Below, piece after piece: positions 44,676 to 52,361 of a DNA stretch of 64,000 bases. A program made the position numbers and the translations under genes. The notes beneath the pieces are model-generated. The model was not told the origin of the DNA and made no database searches. It was given only the letters and a program-made list of their open reading frames with translations. Origin of the DNA: SKPS01 sp964469215. GTDB taxonomy: Bacteria > Bacteroidota > Bacteroidia > Bacteroidales > SKPS01. The stretch is taken from positions 10,292 to 74,291 of the forward strand of contig CAYXYB010000015.1 in NCBI GenBank assembly GCA_964469215.1, in the 5' to 3' direction. The stretch's first letter is position 1; each line of letters starts with the position of its first letter.

Positions 44676-46175
44676 TCAATCCCTGACGCAACGCACAGAA
44701 TAGCCGAATTTCACATAGCTACTGAACCTGAATATACCGCTGTTTATATAATCCAGACTTCGATACCAAACTAATCCAGGTTCTTCAGCCGTAGATGTCC
44801 ACCAATTGCCACCTTCGCCGCTACCAGCGAAATATCCCATGTTGGGATAACCCCAACGCAATCCTCCAGGAAGGGCAGAAAATCCACTGGAATTGGTAGC
44901 GCCGGTGTTTGGGCTATTCCAATGTAATGTCCCTGCTTCCTTCAATTTGCATCCTTCAACTGTACCGCGCAAATCTGTCGAATCCGCATCTGAAAGCGTC
45001 ATGCCAAGATAAATTTCCATTGATTTCCATTCAAGATCGCTCGGGACATGCCAACCTGTGGGGCATATACCATTGTTGTTGTCAACAGCATACCAGTTGT
45101 ATAAAGCCCCGTATGTTTTTGCATAGGTGAACGAGTCGTTGTTGTACCAGCACCTGGCTCCTGATGAAAGCCCGCACCAAGAAGTGTCGTTCACGATTAT
45201 GGGAATAGTCGTACCATTTCTGTAATTCCGTGCTTGCAGATTTTCTTTCATCCAGCACTGGTTGCCGATCTGAACCGTATTGTAAACATTTCCGTTGTAG
45301 TCGGTAATGGTGGGCATACCAGGACAAGGTTGTCCCATTGTTGGTCCCGTATAAAGAATATTGATAATCTCAATATCTCCGGCTGATAGACCGATTCTTT
45401 GGGCATTGAATGTTGAGCCATCAAGTTTGGTGAGAGTCGGCTTTCCATTTTTTGAAAACCCCCATGAGTTGTAAATCATAATAGATTCAAAATCAAAGAA
45501 TAGAGTATTGATACTGCTGTCATACTTATAAAAATTGTGCTCGGTTGTCTTCAACATATTTGACCATTCTATTTTTACAAAGTCGTCACGGTCAGACCTG
45601 CAATGCTCATGCAACAACCCAAGGGCATGACCTATTTCATGAATTGCGTTGCCTTCGGTTGCCCAATCCGCCAGGGCAATTTCCTGTCGTCCACCAATCA
45701 TACCCAAATATGACCAGGAGCCATTTTTGTCATAGATAAACTCAATGTAATCACTTTCATTGGTACGTGGAGTGAAGACGATTCCGGTTTTATCTTCCCA
45801 ATGCTTTATTGCTTTTGTTATTCGGTCTTTATTATTAAGCTTTAAATTTACAATGTAATAAACAATTCTGTTCGGCCATAGCCTGGTAGTGGCAGAAAAC
45901 GCAGCGCCCTTTCCTGACTTTTGACCATCAGGGACAATGATCATATCTCCCTGATAAATCAATTTGCCGTTGATCGATTCACAAATGATTGCTTCCCCGT
46001 TGAGCAAAACAGACATGGTATCACCTTGAACTCCGGGAAATGCCTGCTCGCAATACTTGAGCATTTCTGTTTGATCAACGGTCTTATCTTCCTTCTTGCA
46101 CGAAAAGAATGAAATGAATGAAAGAAACAAGAAACCGGTTAGAATTAAAAACAGGACAGAACCAGATGATTTCAT
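44676..46175 (-). CDS. Astacin-like metalloprotease fused to a FISUMP domain (lipoprotein)
   Basis: About 499 residues from ATG 46175, which begins a lipoprotein signal ('GFLFLSFISFFSC'). Residues ~90-280 are an astacin (M12A) protease: 'LWPNRIVYYIVN', 'AIKHWEDKTGIVFTPR', zinc site 'NAIHEIGHALGLLHEHCRSDRDDFV' and Met-turn 'FESIMIYNSWGFS'. Residues ~300-499 are a FISUMP (Fibrobacter major paralogue) domain: 'QIGNQCWMKENLQARNYRNG', 'YGALYNWYAVDN', 'CPTGWHVPSDLEWKSM', 'NWWTSTAEE', 'GYSVRCVRD'. The protein should be a lipid-anchored protease at the cell surface or in the periplasm. The fusion is unusual. Its FISUMP half is close to the separate lipoprotein at 48924-49613. Confidence 0.9.
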   Translation of the reverse strand: MKSSGSVLFLILTGFLFLSFISFFSCKKEDKTVDQTEMLKYCEQAFPGVQGDTMSVLLNGEAIICESINGKLIYQGDMIIVPDGQKSGKGAAFSATTRLWPNRIVYYIVNLKLNNKDRITKAIKHWEDKTGIVFTPRTNESDYIEFIYDKNGSWSYLGMIGGRQEIALADWATEGNAIHEIGHALGLLHEHCRSDRDDFVKIEWSNMLKTTEHNFYKYDSSINTLFFDFESIMIYNSWGFSKNGKPTLTKLDGSTFNAQRIGLSAGDIEIINILYTGPTMGQPCPGMPTITDYNGNVYNTVQIGNQCWMKENLQARNYRNGTTIPIIVNDTSWCGLSSGARCWYNNDSFTYAKTYGALYNWYAVDNNNGICPTGWHVPSDLEWKSMEIYLGMTLSDADSTDLRGTVEGCKLKEAGTLHWNSPNTGATNSSGFSALPGGLRWGYPNMGYFAGSGEGGNWWTSTAEEPGLVWYRSLDYINSGIFRFSSYVKFGYSVRCVRD

Positions 46176-46806
46176 AATGTGAGTATTAAGGATTTTTACA
46201 TAATCGTTTATATTCATTGCAATGATATGCCTAAGCGTGACAAATATAATCTAGTTAATTAACAATCTAACACCTTCAGCGATTTTCGTTCATGATAATA
46301 TTACATGTTGAAAATCATATTGTTATTAGGAGCCAACAATCTCTTTATAACAGAAATTATTTTTCAATAACTCATGAATATGTTATTCATAATAAAATAC
46401 TTACGCTCTTGTTCATTCTTTTTTAGCTATGGGGTCATCCAAACAACGACATTCCTTTCCGAGGGACTACTATTGCTTTTCCTCTTTCGAATTAATGCGA
46501 AACTGGCCGAAAACTGAACTGCAGACGATCAGCAGTAGTCTCAACTATAGATGCTCAAAATCAAATACATCGAAGTGGAATAAACTAAGGAAATCAGGAT
46601 TTGGACTTAAAAACAACCCATTATGGTAAGGCTCTAACACTCTCCGGAAAGCACCTGTGCCTGAAAACCAACACGGCTGTTGCTTTAATAGGTATCATGG
46701 CTAGTGGATATTGGCTCTTGTTCATGGTGTCATGAGAGAACAACTACCGATTTCACCATTTTCGCACTCACTTTATATGCAAATAACTCAAAATCAAAAT
46801 ACTATC
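46176..46806. other. Accessory spacer; no supported gene
   Basis: The stretch between the astacin gene and the GC-rich island is AT-rich. A 66-codon open frame at 46429-46629 has no recognisable protein character. I see no RNA or promoter. Confidence 0.3.
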
Positions 46807-46841
46807 CAGACACCATCAGCCCGAAAAGGCTGAGGTGTCTG
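46807..46841. repeat. Long bulged hairpin at the edge of a GC-rich island
   Basis: CAGACACC-A-TCAGCC pairs with GGCTGA-GGTGTCTG over 14 bp with one bulged A and a CGAAAA loop. It lies where the base composition changes abruptly from AT-rich to GC-rich (46830-47030). Bulged hairpins of this kind occur at the ends of IS200/IS605 and REP elements and in integron attC sites; the conserved boxes of none of these are evident. It could also be a terminator. Confidence 0.6.
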
Positions 46842-47019
46842 CGAGAGCCACGACCCGCCCCAACCAGAGAAAGCAATTGCTCTCACCGCTCAACTATGGA
46901 TACGAAAGTCATACGAATGCAGCACCAAACGGGAGCGCCACCCACGAACAAGGCGGCAGGCTGGACCCAAAGCCAACAACCAGCCCGCAGCCCTGCCCCA
47001 GACTCATCAGCTCCACGTG

Positions 47020-47364
47020 TCACCCCTCGTGTAAGGATTCAAGGTCTATCTTGAACTGTTCCGCCAGGGTGGTCTTCTCATTTCGTCGTGCATTGCCTGC
47101 CCGGTCATAGTAGAGCCTGACCGCCTTCCGGCCGTGGGTCTGGTAGTAACCGGCAAACCTGCTTTCTCCCAATATCACGATAGTGAAGAAGCCTTCTAAA
47201 AGTTCTACAGGATCATAACCGCGGTCTGATCCTTGTTGAAGCAGGTCAAGAGTATTGAGGATCTCCTGCAGCCCACACCTGATACAGAATGTATCCAGGG
47301 GTTTAATCCATGCATAAGGGGTGATCGGTTTATCGGTAAATCGAACCTGAAAGTCTGAACCCAT
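47020..47364 (-). pseudogene. Transposase N-terminal remnant (IS1380-like)
   Basis: A 114-residue open frame. Its first 75 residues resemble the start of IS1380-family (DDE group 1) transposases: 'FQVRFTDKPITPYAWIKPL', then 'LQQGSDRGYDPVELLEGFFTIVILGESRFAGYYQTHG'. A full transposase has about 400 residues with three acidic catalytic residues, none of which are present. The last 35 residues ('YYDRAGNARRNEKTTLAEQFKIDLESLHEG') do not fit the family and may come from another gene. The DNA beyond its stop is the GC-rich island at 46830-47019, which has no supported gene. Confidence 0.55.
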
Positions 47365-47415
47365 CTGGTGAAAATTATTTTTGATATATACTTATGCAAA
47401 TCAGAAAAGTTATGT

Positions 47416-47423
47416 TATATTTG
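47416..47423 (+). promoter_or_regulatory. -7 box for the thioredoxin-like gene
   Basis: TATATTTG matches TAnnTTTG, 30 bp before the ATG at 47454. Confidence 0.5.
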
Positions 47424-47453
47424 TCCTTTCAAATGAATTTATAAGGTTAATCA

Positions 47454-48248
47454 ATGAAAAACACCAAGAAGATGAAAAAACAACTTTTAATCCTGGCTAT
47501 CCTGATGTTTGGTTCAATTGCCCTTAATGCGCAACAGGCAACGAATTTCAATTGCAACGACTGTTCCGGAACACCGTATGATCTTTTCAGCGAACTTGAT
47601 GCCGGGAAAGTAATTGTTTTGTGTTGGGTGATGCCATGCGGAAGTTGCATTAACCCTTCCCAGTTAGCATACAATGTGGTAAAAGATTACCAGTCAACAC
47701 ATCCCGGCATGGTGCAGATGTATATTATTGATGATTTTGCAAATACTAGCTGTAACGATCTTAATAACTGGTGTGACATAAATGGCCTGGATTCTACGGT
47801 GAGGTTTTCCAATGCATTAATAAATATGAATTACTATGGTTCATACGGAATGCCAAAGACTGTAGTTGTGGCAGGGGCATGGCGAAAGGTGTATTTTAAC
47901 CAGAACAACAGTGTGAATACCACAATGCTAAAAAATGAAATTGACCTTGCCCTTACAGAGACATCAGTGCATGAAACATCTTTAGTGAATACCAATGATA
48001 TAAAAGTTTCTCCAAATCCTGTATCTGGTCAGGCTGTTATTAATGTTAAGATGGAAGAGCAGGATCAGTGCACCATCAATCTGTTCAATGTTTCAGGGCA
48101 GAGGGTAAAAATTCTGTTTGAAGGTATTTTACCCACCGGAGAATTTTCCCGTGGTTATGATTTTTCGCTTCTTCCTTCAGGGATCTATTATCTTATAGTT
48201 AGGACATCTACATATCAGAGAACAGTTAAAGTGGTTTTGGCAGATTGA
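47454..48248 (+). CDS. Secreted thioredoxin-like protein with T9SS sorting domain
   Basis: A 264-residue protein. The signal peptide ends near 'SIALNAQQ' (residue 25). Residues ~30-160 look like a thioredoxin/AhpC-like fold: 'AGKVIVLCWVMPCGSCINPSQLAYNVVKDYQ' contains Cys-x-x-Cys, and 'YGSYGMPKTVVV' holds the cis-Pro position. Residues ~185-264 are a type A T9SS domain ('VSPNPVSGQAVINVKM...INLFNVSGQRVKILFEG...FSLLPSGIYYLIVRT...RTVKVVLAD'). It is probably a surface or extracellular thiol protein; no partner is evident in the neighbourhood. Confidence 0.85.
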   Translation: MKNTKKMKKQLLILAILMFGSIALNAQQATNFNCNDCSGTPYDLFSELDAGKVIVLCWVMPCGSCINPSQLAYNVVKDYQSTHPGMVQMYIIDDFANTSCNDLNNWCDINGLDSTVRFSNALINMNYYGSYGMPKTVVVAGAWRKVYFNQNNSVNTTMLKNEIDLALTETSVHETSLVNTNDIKVSPNPVSGQAVINVKMEEQDQCTINLFNVSGQRVKILFEGILPTGEFSRGYDFSLLPSGIYYLIVRTSTYQRTVKVVLAD

Positions 48249-48287
48249 GAGTTGATTTTTTAATCTTTCTTGAAACAAAATTATCCT

Positions 48288-48295
48288 TACTTTTG
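48288..48295 (+). promoter_or_regulatory. -7 box for tRNA-Arg
   Basis: TACTTTTG matches TAnnTTTG and ends 17 bp before the tRNA 5' end. Confidence 0.5.
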
Positions 48296-48312
48296 CAGTC
48301 TTAGTAGAAGAT

Positions 48313-48386
48313 GGCCCCGTAGCTCAACTGAATAGAGTATCTGACTACGGATCAGAAGGTTCCAGGTTTGAATCCTGGCGGGGTCA
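48313..48386 (+). tRNA. tRNA-Arg (anticodon ACG)
   Basis: The acceptor arms GGCCCCG/CGGGGTC pair over 7 bp with one G-T. The D arm is AGCTCAACTGAATAGAGT. The anticodon stem TCTGA/TCAGA encloses CTACGGA (anticodon ACG, read as ICG). The T arm is CCAGG-TTTGAAT-CCTGG. The discriminator is A and CCA is not encoded. Its 3' half is the start of the tandem repeat that follows. Confidence 0.95.
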
Positions 48387-48740
48387 CAACATTTCCCTGA
48401 AACATAAAACTATCTCCGCCAGGATCATGAGCACACCTTAATATAAAAATTATAGGTGCGAACTAATCCTGGCGGGGTCACAACATTTCCCTGAAACATA
48501 AAACTATCTCCGCCAGGATNNNNNNNNNNNNNNNNNNNNNNNNNNNNNNNNNNNNNNNNNNNNNNNNNNNNNNNNNNNNNNNNNNNNNNNNNNNNNNNNN
48601 NNNNNNNNNNNNNNNNNNNGAGCACACCTTAATATAAAAATTATAGGTGCGAACTAATCCTGGCGGGGTCACAAACTTTCCCTGAAACGTAAAGCTATCT
48701 CCGCCAGGATCATGAGCACACCATAATATAAAAATTGGTT
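48371..48740. repeat. 94-bp tandem repeat made from the tRNA-Arg 3' end plus a complementary arm
   Basis: Copies begin at 48371 (inside the tRNA), 48465 and 48655, each with AATCCTGGCGGGGTCACAA; the unit is 94 bp. Within each unit ATCCTGGCGG is followed 35 bp later by its exact reverse complement CCGCCAGGAT. The last copy has a few substitutions and then diverges. The assembly gap lies inside the array, so the real copy number is unknown but at least three. Confidence 0.9.
48520..48619. other. Assembly gap of 100 N
   Basis: Exactly 100 N bases lie inside the 94-bp tandem array. The flanks would join with 3 bp missing from the unit, so a collapsed number of repeat copies is the probable cause. 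The round number is a placeholder. Confidence 0.95.
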
Positions 48741-48923
48741 CTATATAAAAACGAATGGGTGAATTAACAGTATAACTTTACAAATTCCAAGAAAATGTTT
48801 GCCCAGAAAGGAATTTTTGCCAAAGCTTTATTGATCTGGGAGCCGTGGTTTGTACACTGGATTTTCTCATAATCAATTACCATCACGTTACCCACACGAA
48901 ATGACATAGAGCCAAATAATTGA

Positions 48924-49613
48924 CTAATCTCTGACGCAACGCACAGAGAACCCTTCTTTATTATGGAAGCTGTTGGTCCTTTGGACTCTGCTCTTATCGT
49001 TATCCAGCCCCCGGATCCAGACGTTATATGTCGAGTAGGACGCAGAAGACGACCACCAGCAGCCGGAGCTTCCAATGTCGCCGAAACCTCCATTAAAGGC
49101 ACCGCGGCCGCTTCCCGGAAGAGCAGTAAAACCGCTGGAATTGGTGGCACCGGTGTTGGGACTGTTCCAGTGTACAGTACCTGATTCCTTTAAATGTCCT
49201 CCAGCAACACTATCTCCGCCAAGAAAGTCTGTAAGAATAGTCCACTCAGCATCGGTTGGAACATGCCAGCCGGTAGGACATAAGTCACCTGTTTCCACAG
49301 TGTACCAGCTGTATAATGCACCGTATGTGTTGCCATTGGCGGCCTGGTTGTTATCGTACCAGCAATAACCGGGGGTGGTTATATTGGTCCAGGAGGCATT
49401 ATCGGTTACAAGCGGAATGGCTGTGCCATCATTGTATTTGGTGGTCCTAAGATTCTCTGCCATCCACGTTTGCGTACCAATAACGATTGTTTTATAGGTA
49501 TTTCCATCTTTATCCTTCACTGTTCCCGTTTTACCATCTTTGCTGCACCCATTATTAATAATTAATAGTGAACTGATCAACAGAATTAACATTAAACAAA
49601 TTGATTTTCTCAT
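48924..49613 (-). CDS. FISUMP-domain lipoprotein
   Basis: A 229-residue protein with a lipoprotein signal ('MRKSICLMLILLISSLLIINNGC'). It carries one FISUMP domain: 'IGTQTWMAENLRTTKYNDGTAI', 'CWYDNNQAANGNTYGALYSWYTVE', 'CPTGWHVPTDAEW', 'HLKESGTVHWNSPNTGATNSSGF', 'GCWWSSSASYSTYNVW' and 'GFSVRCVRD'. The domain's function is unknown; it is abundant in fibrolytic and gut-type Bacteroidota. It is closely related to the C-terminal half of the astacin fusion at 44676, with near-identical 'HWNSPNTGATNSSGF'. It lies between two copies of the tRNA-Arg 3' end, perhaps as cargo of a small element. Confidence 0.88.
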   Translation of the reverse strand: MRKSICLMLILLISSLLIINNGCSKDGKTGTVKDKDGNTYKTIVIGTQTWMAENLRTTKYNDGTAIPLVTDNASWTNITTPGYCWYDNNQAANGNTYGALYSWYTVETGDLCPTGWHVPTDAEWTILTDFLGGDSVAGGHLKESGTVHWNSPNTGATNSSGFTALPGSGRGAFNGGFGDIGSSGCWWSSSASYSTYNVWIRGLDNDKSRVQRTNSFHNKEGFSVRCVRD

Positions 49614-50029
49614 GACAATATAGGGGGGCTCTAAAAATTCGTTTTTTTGCTACTTCAGTTTCAGACCCGAGCCCATTTAGAATCTGCCTTGAAGATATCG
49701 AGACAAATATACAATGAAAGTCGACAAAATCAACTCAATAGCAGTGAAAATTTCAAGATTTTTTAGTGTGATCTATCTTTCATGATATTTCCGTTATTAA
49801 AGTTAAAAACTAAGAATAAATAATAGAACTCTTTGAAAACTCAAAGATCAAGAATAATATGCTAGAAAAGAAACATTTGCTAATAAAATTCATAAAAGCA
49901 TGATAATTCAATAGTTAGTAAGATTATGAATGAAGATATTGAAGGGCTTCTGTGATTAGTGCAAATATATGTATTATAATGCACTAATAAACTAATAATC
50001 AAACGACAGAACTAATGAGAGTTTTATAT
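49614..50029. other. AT-rich spacer; no supported gene
   Basis: About 416 bp of AT-rich DNA between the FISUMP gene and the distal tRNA-end copy. I see no gene, RNA or clear promoter. Confidence 0.3.
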
Positions 50030-50045
50030 CTGGCGGGGTCACAAC
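50030..50045. repeat. Distal copy of the tRNA-Arg 3' end
   Basis: CTGGCGGGGTCACAAC (16 bp) is identical to the tRNA-Arg 3' end plus its first flanking bases at 48375-48390, in the same orientation. It lies about 1.65 kb downstream. This is the form of an attachment-site duplication left by an element that integrated in the tRNA. No integrase gene lies between. Confidence 0.7.
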
Positions 50046-50046
50046 A

Positions 50047-50155
50047 ATGAAGGGGCAACCCTTCAGCATCTTGCTGAACATTGCAGAAGGACCCAGCAGG
50101 TTTGCGGCAAAGGATAAAAGGAATTTCTAGATTATTGCGAAGGGTATTATAAAAG
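50047..50155 (+). pseudogene. Remnant of a four-helix-bundle (S23/IVP-type) protein
   Basis: The translated frame reads 'FSILLNIAEGPSRFAAKDKRNF', then TAG (50128-50130), then 'IIAKG'. This is the central conserved part of the 23S rRNA intervening-sequence protein family ('LNIAEGxxRxxxxDKRNF'), which is about 120 residues long. The start of the family and its C-terminal helices are missing. The frame starts directly at the distal tRNA-end copy, which suggests the break is the element junction. Confidence 0.7.
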
Positions 50156-50160
50156 ATTTT

Positions 50161-50168
50161 TACTTTTG
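50161..50168 (+). promoter_or_regulatory. -7 box for the small lipoprotein gene
   Basis: TACTTTTG matches TAnnTTTG, 23 bp before the ATG at 50192. The context is very like that of the OsmC promoter at 56521. Confidence 0.55.
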
Positions 50169-50191
50169 TAGGTATAAAAACCTAACCAACC

Positions 50192-50650
50192 ATGAAAAAA
50201 TCAATTTCCTTTTCGTTATTGGCTTTACTGGCAATTTTCTGTTTAATGTCATCCTGCAAGAAAGACAAGGACGACAATAACGGCGATGCAGTGACGTGGA
50301 ATATAAATGTTGATGTTGATCTTGGAGGTGCTTTTGCTGTGGTTGCAACAGCAAAGATCACCACTACAGGCAGCAGCTTTTCGGCTGACATCACCACCAG
50401 TGAGATTGGAGGCGCTGCCGAAGTTCACAATTTTACAATCACCGGCAATGCTAATGGTGATGTGTTATCTGTGACAAATGCACAATTCACCCTCACAATG
50501 GGTAATGGTACAGAAACGGTTACCATAAACTCGGCAACTATTACAATTAATGGAAACAACATGACCGGCAATGGTACAATAACTGTTATTCCAGCCGGTT
50601 CAACCACACCGCAAAACGGTACTTTTACTTTAACAGGTGTCAGGACTTAG
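50192..50650 (+). CDS. Small lipoprotein of unknown function
   Basis: A 152-residue protein. The lipoprotein signal is 'MKKSISFSLLALLAIFCLMSSC' with Cys at residue 22, followed by a short Lys/Asp stretch. The mature part is one beta-sandwich-like domain rich in Thr, Val and Asn ('GGAFAVVATAKITTTGSSFSADITTSEIGG', 'MGNGTETVTINSATITINGNNMTGNGTITVIPAG'). No catalytic residues or family are recognised. It has its own promoter and lies 95 bp before the T9SS gene. Confidence 0.75.
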   Translation: MKKSISFSLLALLAIFCLMSSCKKDKDDNNGDAVTWNINVDVDLGGAFAVVATAKITTTGSSFSADITTSEIGGAAEVHNFTITGNANGDVLSVTNAQFTLTMGNGTETVTINSATITINGNNMTGNGTITVIPAGSTTPQNGTFTLTGVRT

Positions 50651-50744
50651 AATCTTATATCTTTTGAAAATCTTACCTCCCGACATAATCCGGGGTGGCT
50701 GAGATTTTTGAACAGATCATTTAATAATACCCATAATCCATTTT

Positions 50745-51776
50745 ATGAAACATTTTAAAAGATTGATTGCTACCCTCTTTATTGCTTTATATGCTTCTGC
50801 CTGCATAAATGCCCAGGATATATTCGCCGTGACCAACTATGGGGATATCTATTCAATTGACATAGCCACCTGTCAATGTACTTTTGTAATGAAAGTATCT
50901 CAGGTGACTACTTTTGATGACATTGCCTTGCAGGGTAACAAGTTGTACGGATTACTACAGGGAGGTGGCACAATGCCGGGGAGGATTTTTGTTTTGGATA
51001 CGGCTGCAGGGTCTACTACTCAAATAGGTTCTGCAATACAATATTCCGGCAATGCAATGACCAGTGACAAGAGTGGAAACCTTTACCTGGTTCATAACCA
51101 GGGTTCATCGGGGGATCTGTATCGTTACAACATAGCCTCAGGCACTCATGTGCTGCTTGGAACCGTTGGTGAAACCGTTGGGGATCTAGCCTTTATGAAT
51201 GATACTCTTTATGCTGTCTGTTTCATGGGTGTGCTGAAGAGGATAATCCTCAATCCTTTCAGTGTAGGGGTTGTTGGAACAATTACATTGCCGAATCCGA
51301 CGCCCTATCTGTACGGCCTTGCTACCATTGAAGACGGCACAGGCCTTTGTGTTTCTGCCGTTGGTCCGGGGATGACGGGGCCAATGCTTTACCGGCTTGA
51401 TCAAACAACTGCTGTTGGTACTGTTTTGTGTGCTTCACTAAATATTCCTTACGACCACATGATAAATGGACTCGCCTATCCACCAACCTACATTGAGCCT
51501 GTTGTAAGCATCGGAATTATGAACGAAATGCCATCTCTTGAAATCCAGCCTAATCCTGTCACTGACTATCTGACAATCAGTTTCCCATCGGGGTTAAATG
51601 GCACATATATCTTCTCTGTCTTAACGACTCAGGGAACGGAAGTTCTTTCATACACCCAGGATATTGATGCTTCAATTACGATCAATATCGGACATTTGCC
51701 CGATGGGATTTATATCCTCCGGATGCATGGACAAGGAATGCAGATGACAAGAAGGTTTGTAAAGAAGGATATGTGA
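50745..51776 (+). CDS. Secreted beta-propeller-like protein with T9SS sorting domain
   Basis: A 343-residue protein with a signal peptide (residues 1-23). It has propeller-like blades ('AVTNYGDIYSIDIATCQCTFVMKVS', 'LYRYNIASGTHVLLGTVG', 'GVLKRIILNPFSVGVVGTI') and a T9SS type A domain (~265-343, 'LEIQPNPVTDYLTISFPSG...FSVLTTQGTEVLSY...INIGHLPDGIYILRM'). It shares the blade order and the 'DIY..D...C' opening with the 24828-25829 protein; they are paralogues 25 kb apart. Function unknown. Confidence 0.8.
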   Translation: MKHFKRLIATLFIALYASACINAQDIFAVTNYGDIYSIDIATCQCTFVMKVSQVTTFDDIALQGNKLYGLLQGGGTMPGRIFVLDTAAGSTTQIGSAIQYSGNAMTSDKSGNLYLVHNQGSSGDLYRYNIASGTHVLLGTVGETVGDLAFMNDTLYAVCFMGVLKRIILNPFSVGVVGTITLPNPTPYLYGLATIEDGTGLCVSAVGPGMTGPMLYRLDQTTAVGTVLCASLNIPYDHMINGLAYPPTYIEPVVSIGIMNEMPSLEIQPNPVTDYLTISFPSGLNGTYIFSVLTTQGTEVLSYTQDIDASITINIGHLPDGIYILRMHGQGMQMTRRFVKKDM

Positions 51777-51833
51777 TTCTTGCTGATTTGTTTTATATGA
51801 TAATCACCGAGATCTTCGGGAAATATACTTCTT

Positions 51834-51986
51834 TTAATTCTGTCTAACGATCCTTCTTGTGTCGACCTGAACATTACCTGCAAAGACTTTAAGGATATAG
51901 AGCCCCTCCGGCCTGTTGTTTATATCGATTAATGTATTTTGTTGATGTGCAGGCATTTCCACGATAGTCCTTCCTGTTAGTCGGAT
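51834..51986 (-). pseudogene. Orphan T9SS sorting-domain remnant
   Basis: On the minus strand about 50 codons read 'IRLTGRTIVEMPAHQQNTLIDINNRPEGLYILKVFAGNVQVDTRRIVRQN' and stop at 51834. This is the second half of a T9SS type A domain. Just upstream in the same frame there is a TAA and no start, so the rest of the gene is gone. Confidence 0.75.
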
Positions 51987-52361
51987 ATTACAATTTTATA
52001 ATAAGTGATGTTGGTTCTTTCCACTATTAGATGGGTAAACATTGAGAATGTCTGAAATCATGTTTAAAAAGTAAGGAGTAATATTTCTCATTGTTCTTTA
52101 TTGAATTCTGAAAGGATTTAACATCAGCAGTCCCAGGTTAAGTGAGCGGAATGGTTACAGGTAGCATTGCGCTGTAAATGTTCTCCGATCACAAACCCGG
52201 GGCTACACTTATTAAACCCACGATGTGGGTTATAGTAATTGACATTTATTTACCCACTCAAAAGTGAAAAGAACCTATATCTAAATAATCATGAGGCTGA
52301 AAAAATCTTGGAGTCAATGGGGTTTTTAAAAAGCCAGTGAAGTGTTGTATACGCCATATTT
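51987..52361. other. Spacer with one small hairpin; no gene
   Basis: AT-rich DNA. The only structure is a 7-bp hairpin, AACCCAC/GTGGGTT, at 52215-52231 with a three-base loop. It could end transcription of the flavin-reductase gene from the minus strand, but it lies 131 bp past the stop. Confidence 0.35.

Noticed and set aside
46807..46841. Integron attC site
   Set aside because: The bulged hairpin is suggestive, but the terminal GTTRRRY/RYYYAAC boxes and an integron integrase are missing.
46830..47030. Group II intron domain V
   Set aside because: A GAAA-containing hairpin-like stretch is present, but it does not match the domain V consensus and there is no reverse transcriptase.
46704..47054. 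116-codon plus-strand frame in the GC-rich island
   Set aside because: No protein-like motif pattern; its composition follows the local GC content and it crosses a strong hairpin.
48425..48672. Small open frames across the N run
   Set aside because: They exist only because undefined bases carry no stop codons.
48371..48740. CRISPR array
   Set aside because: The units are 94 bp and contiguous, with no variable spacers between short repeats and no cas genes nearby.
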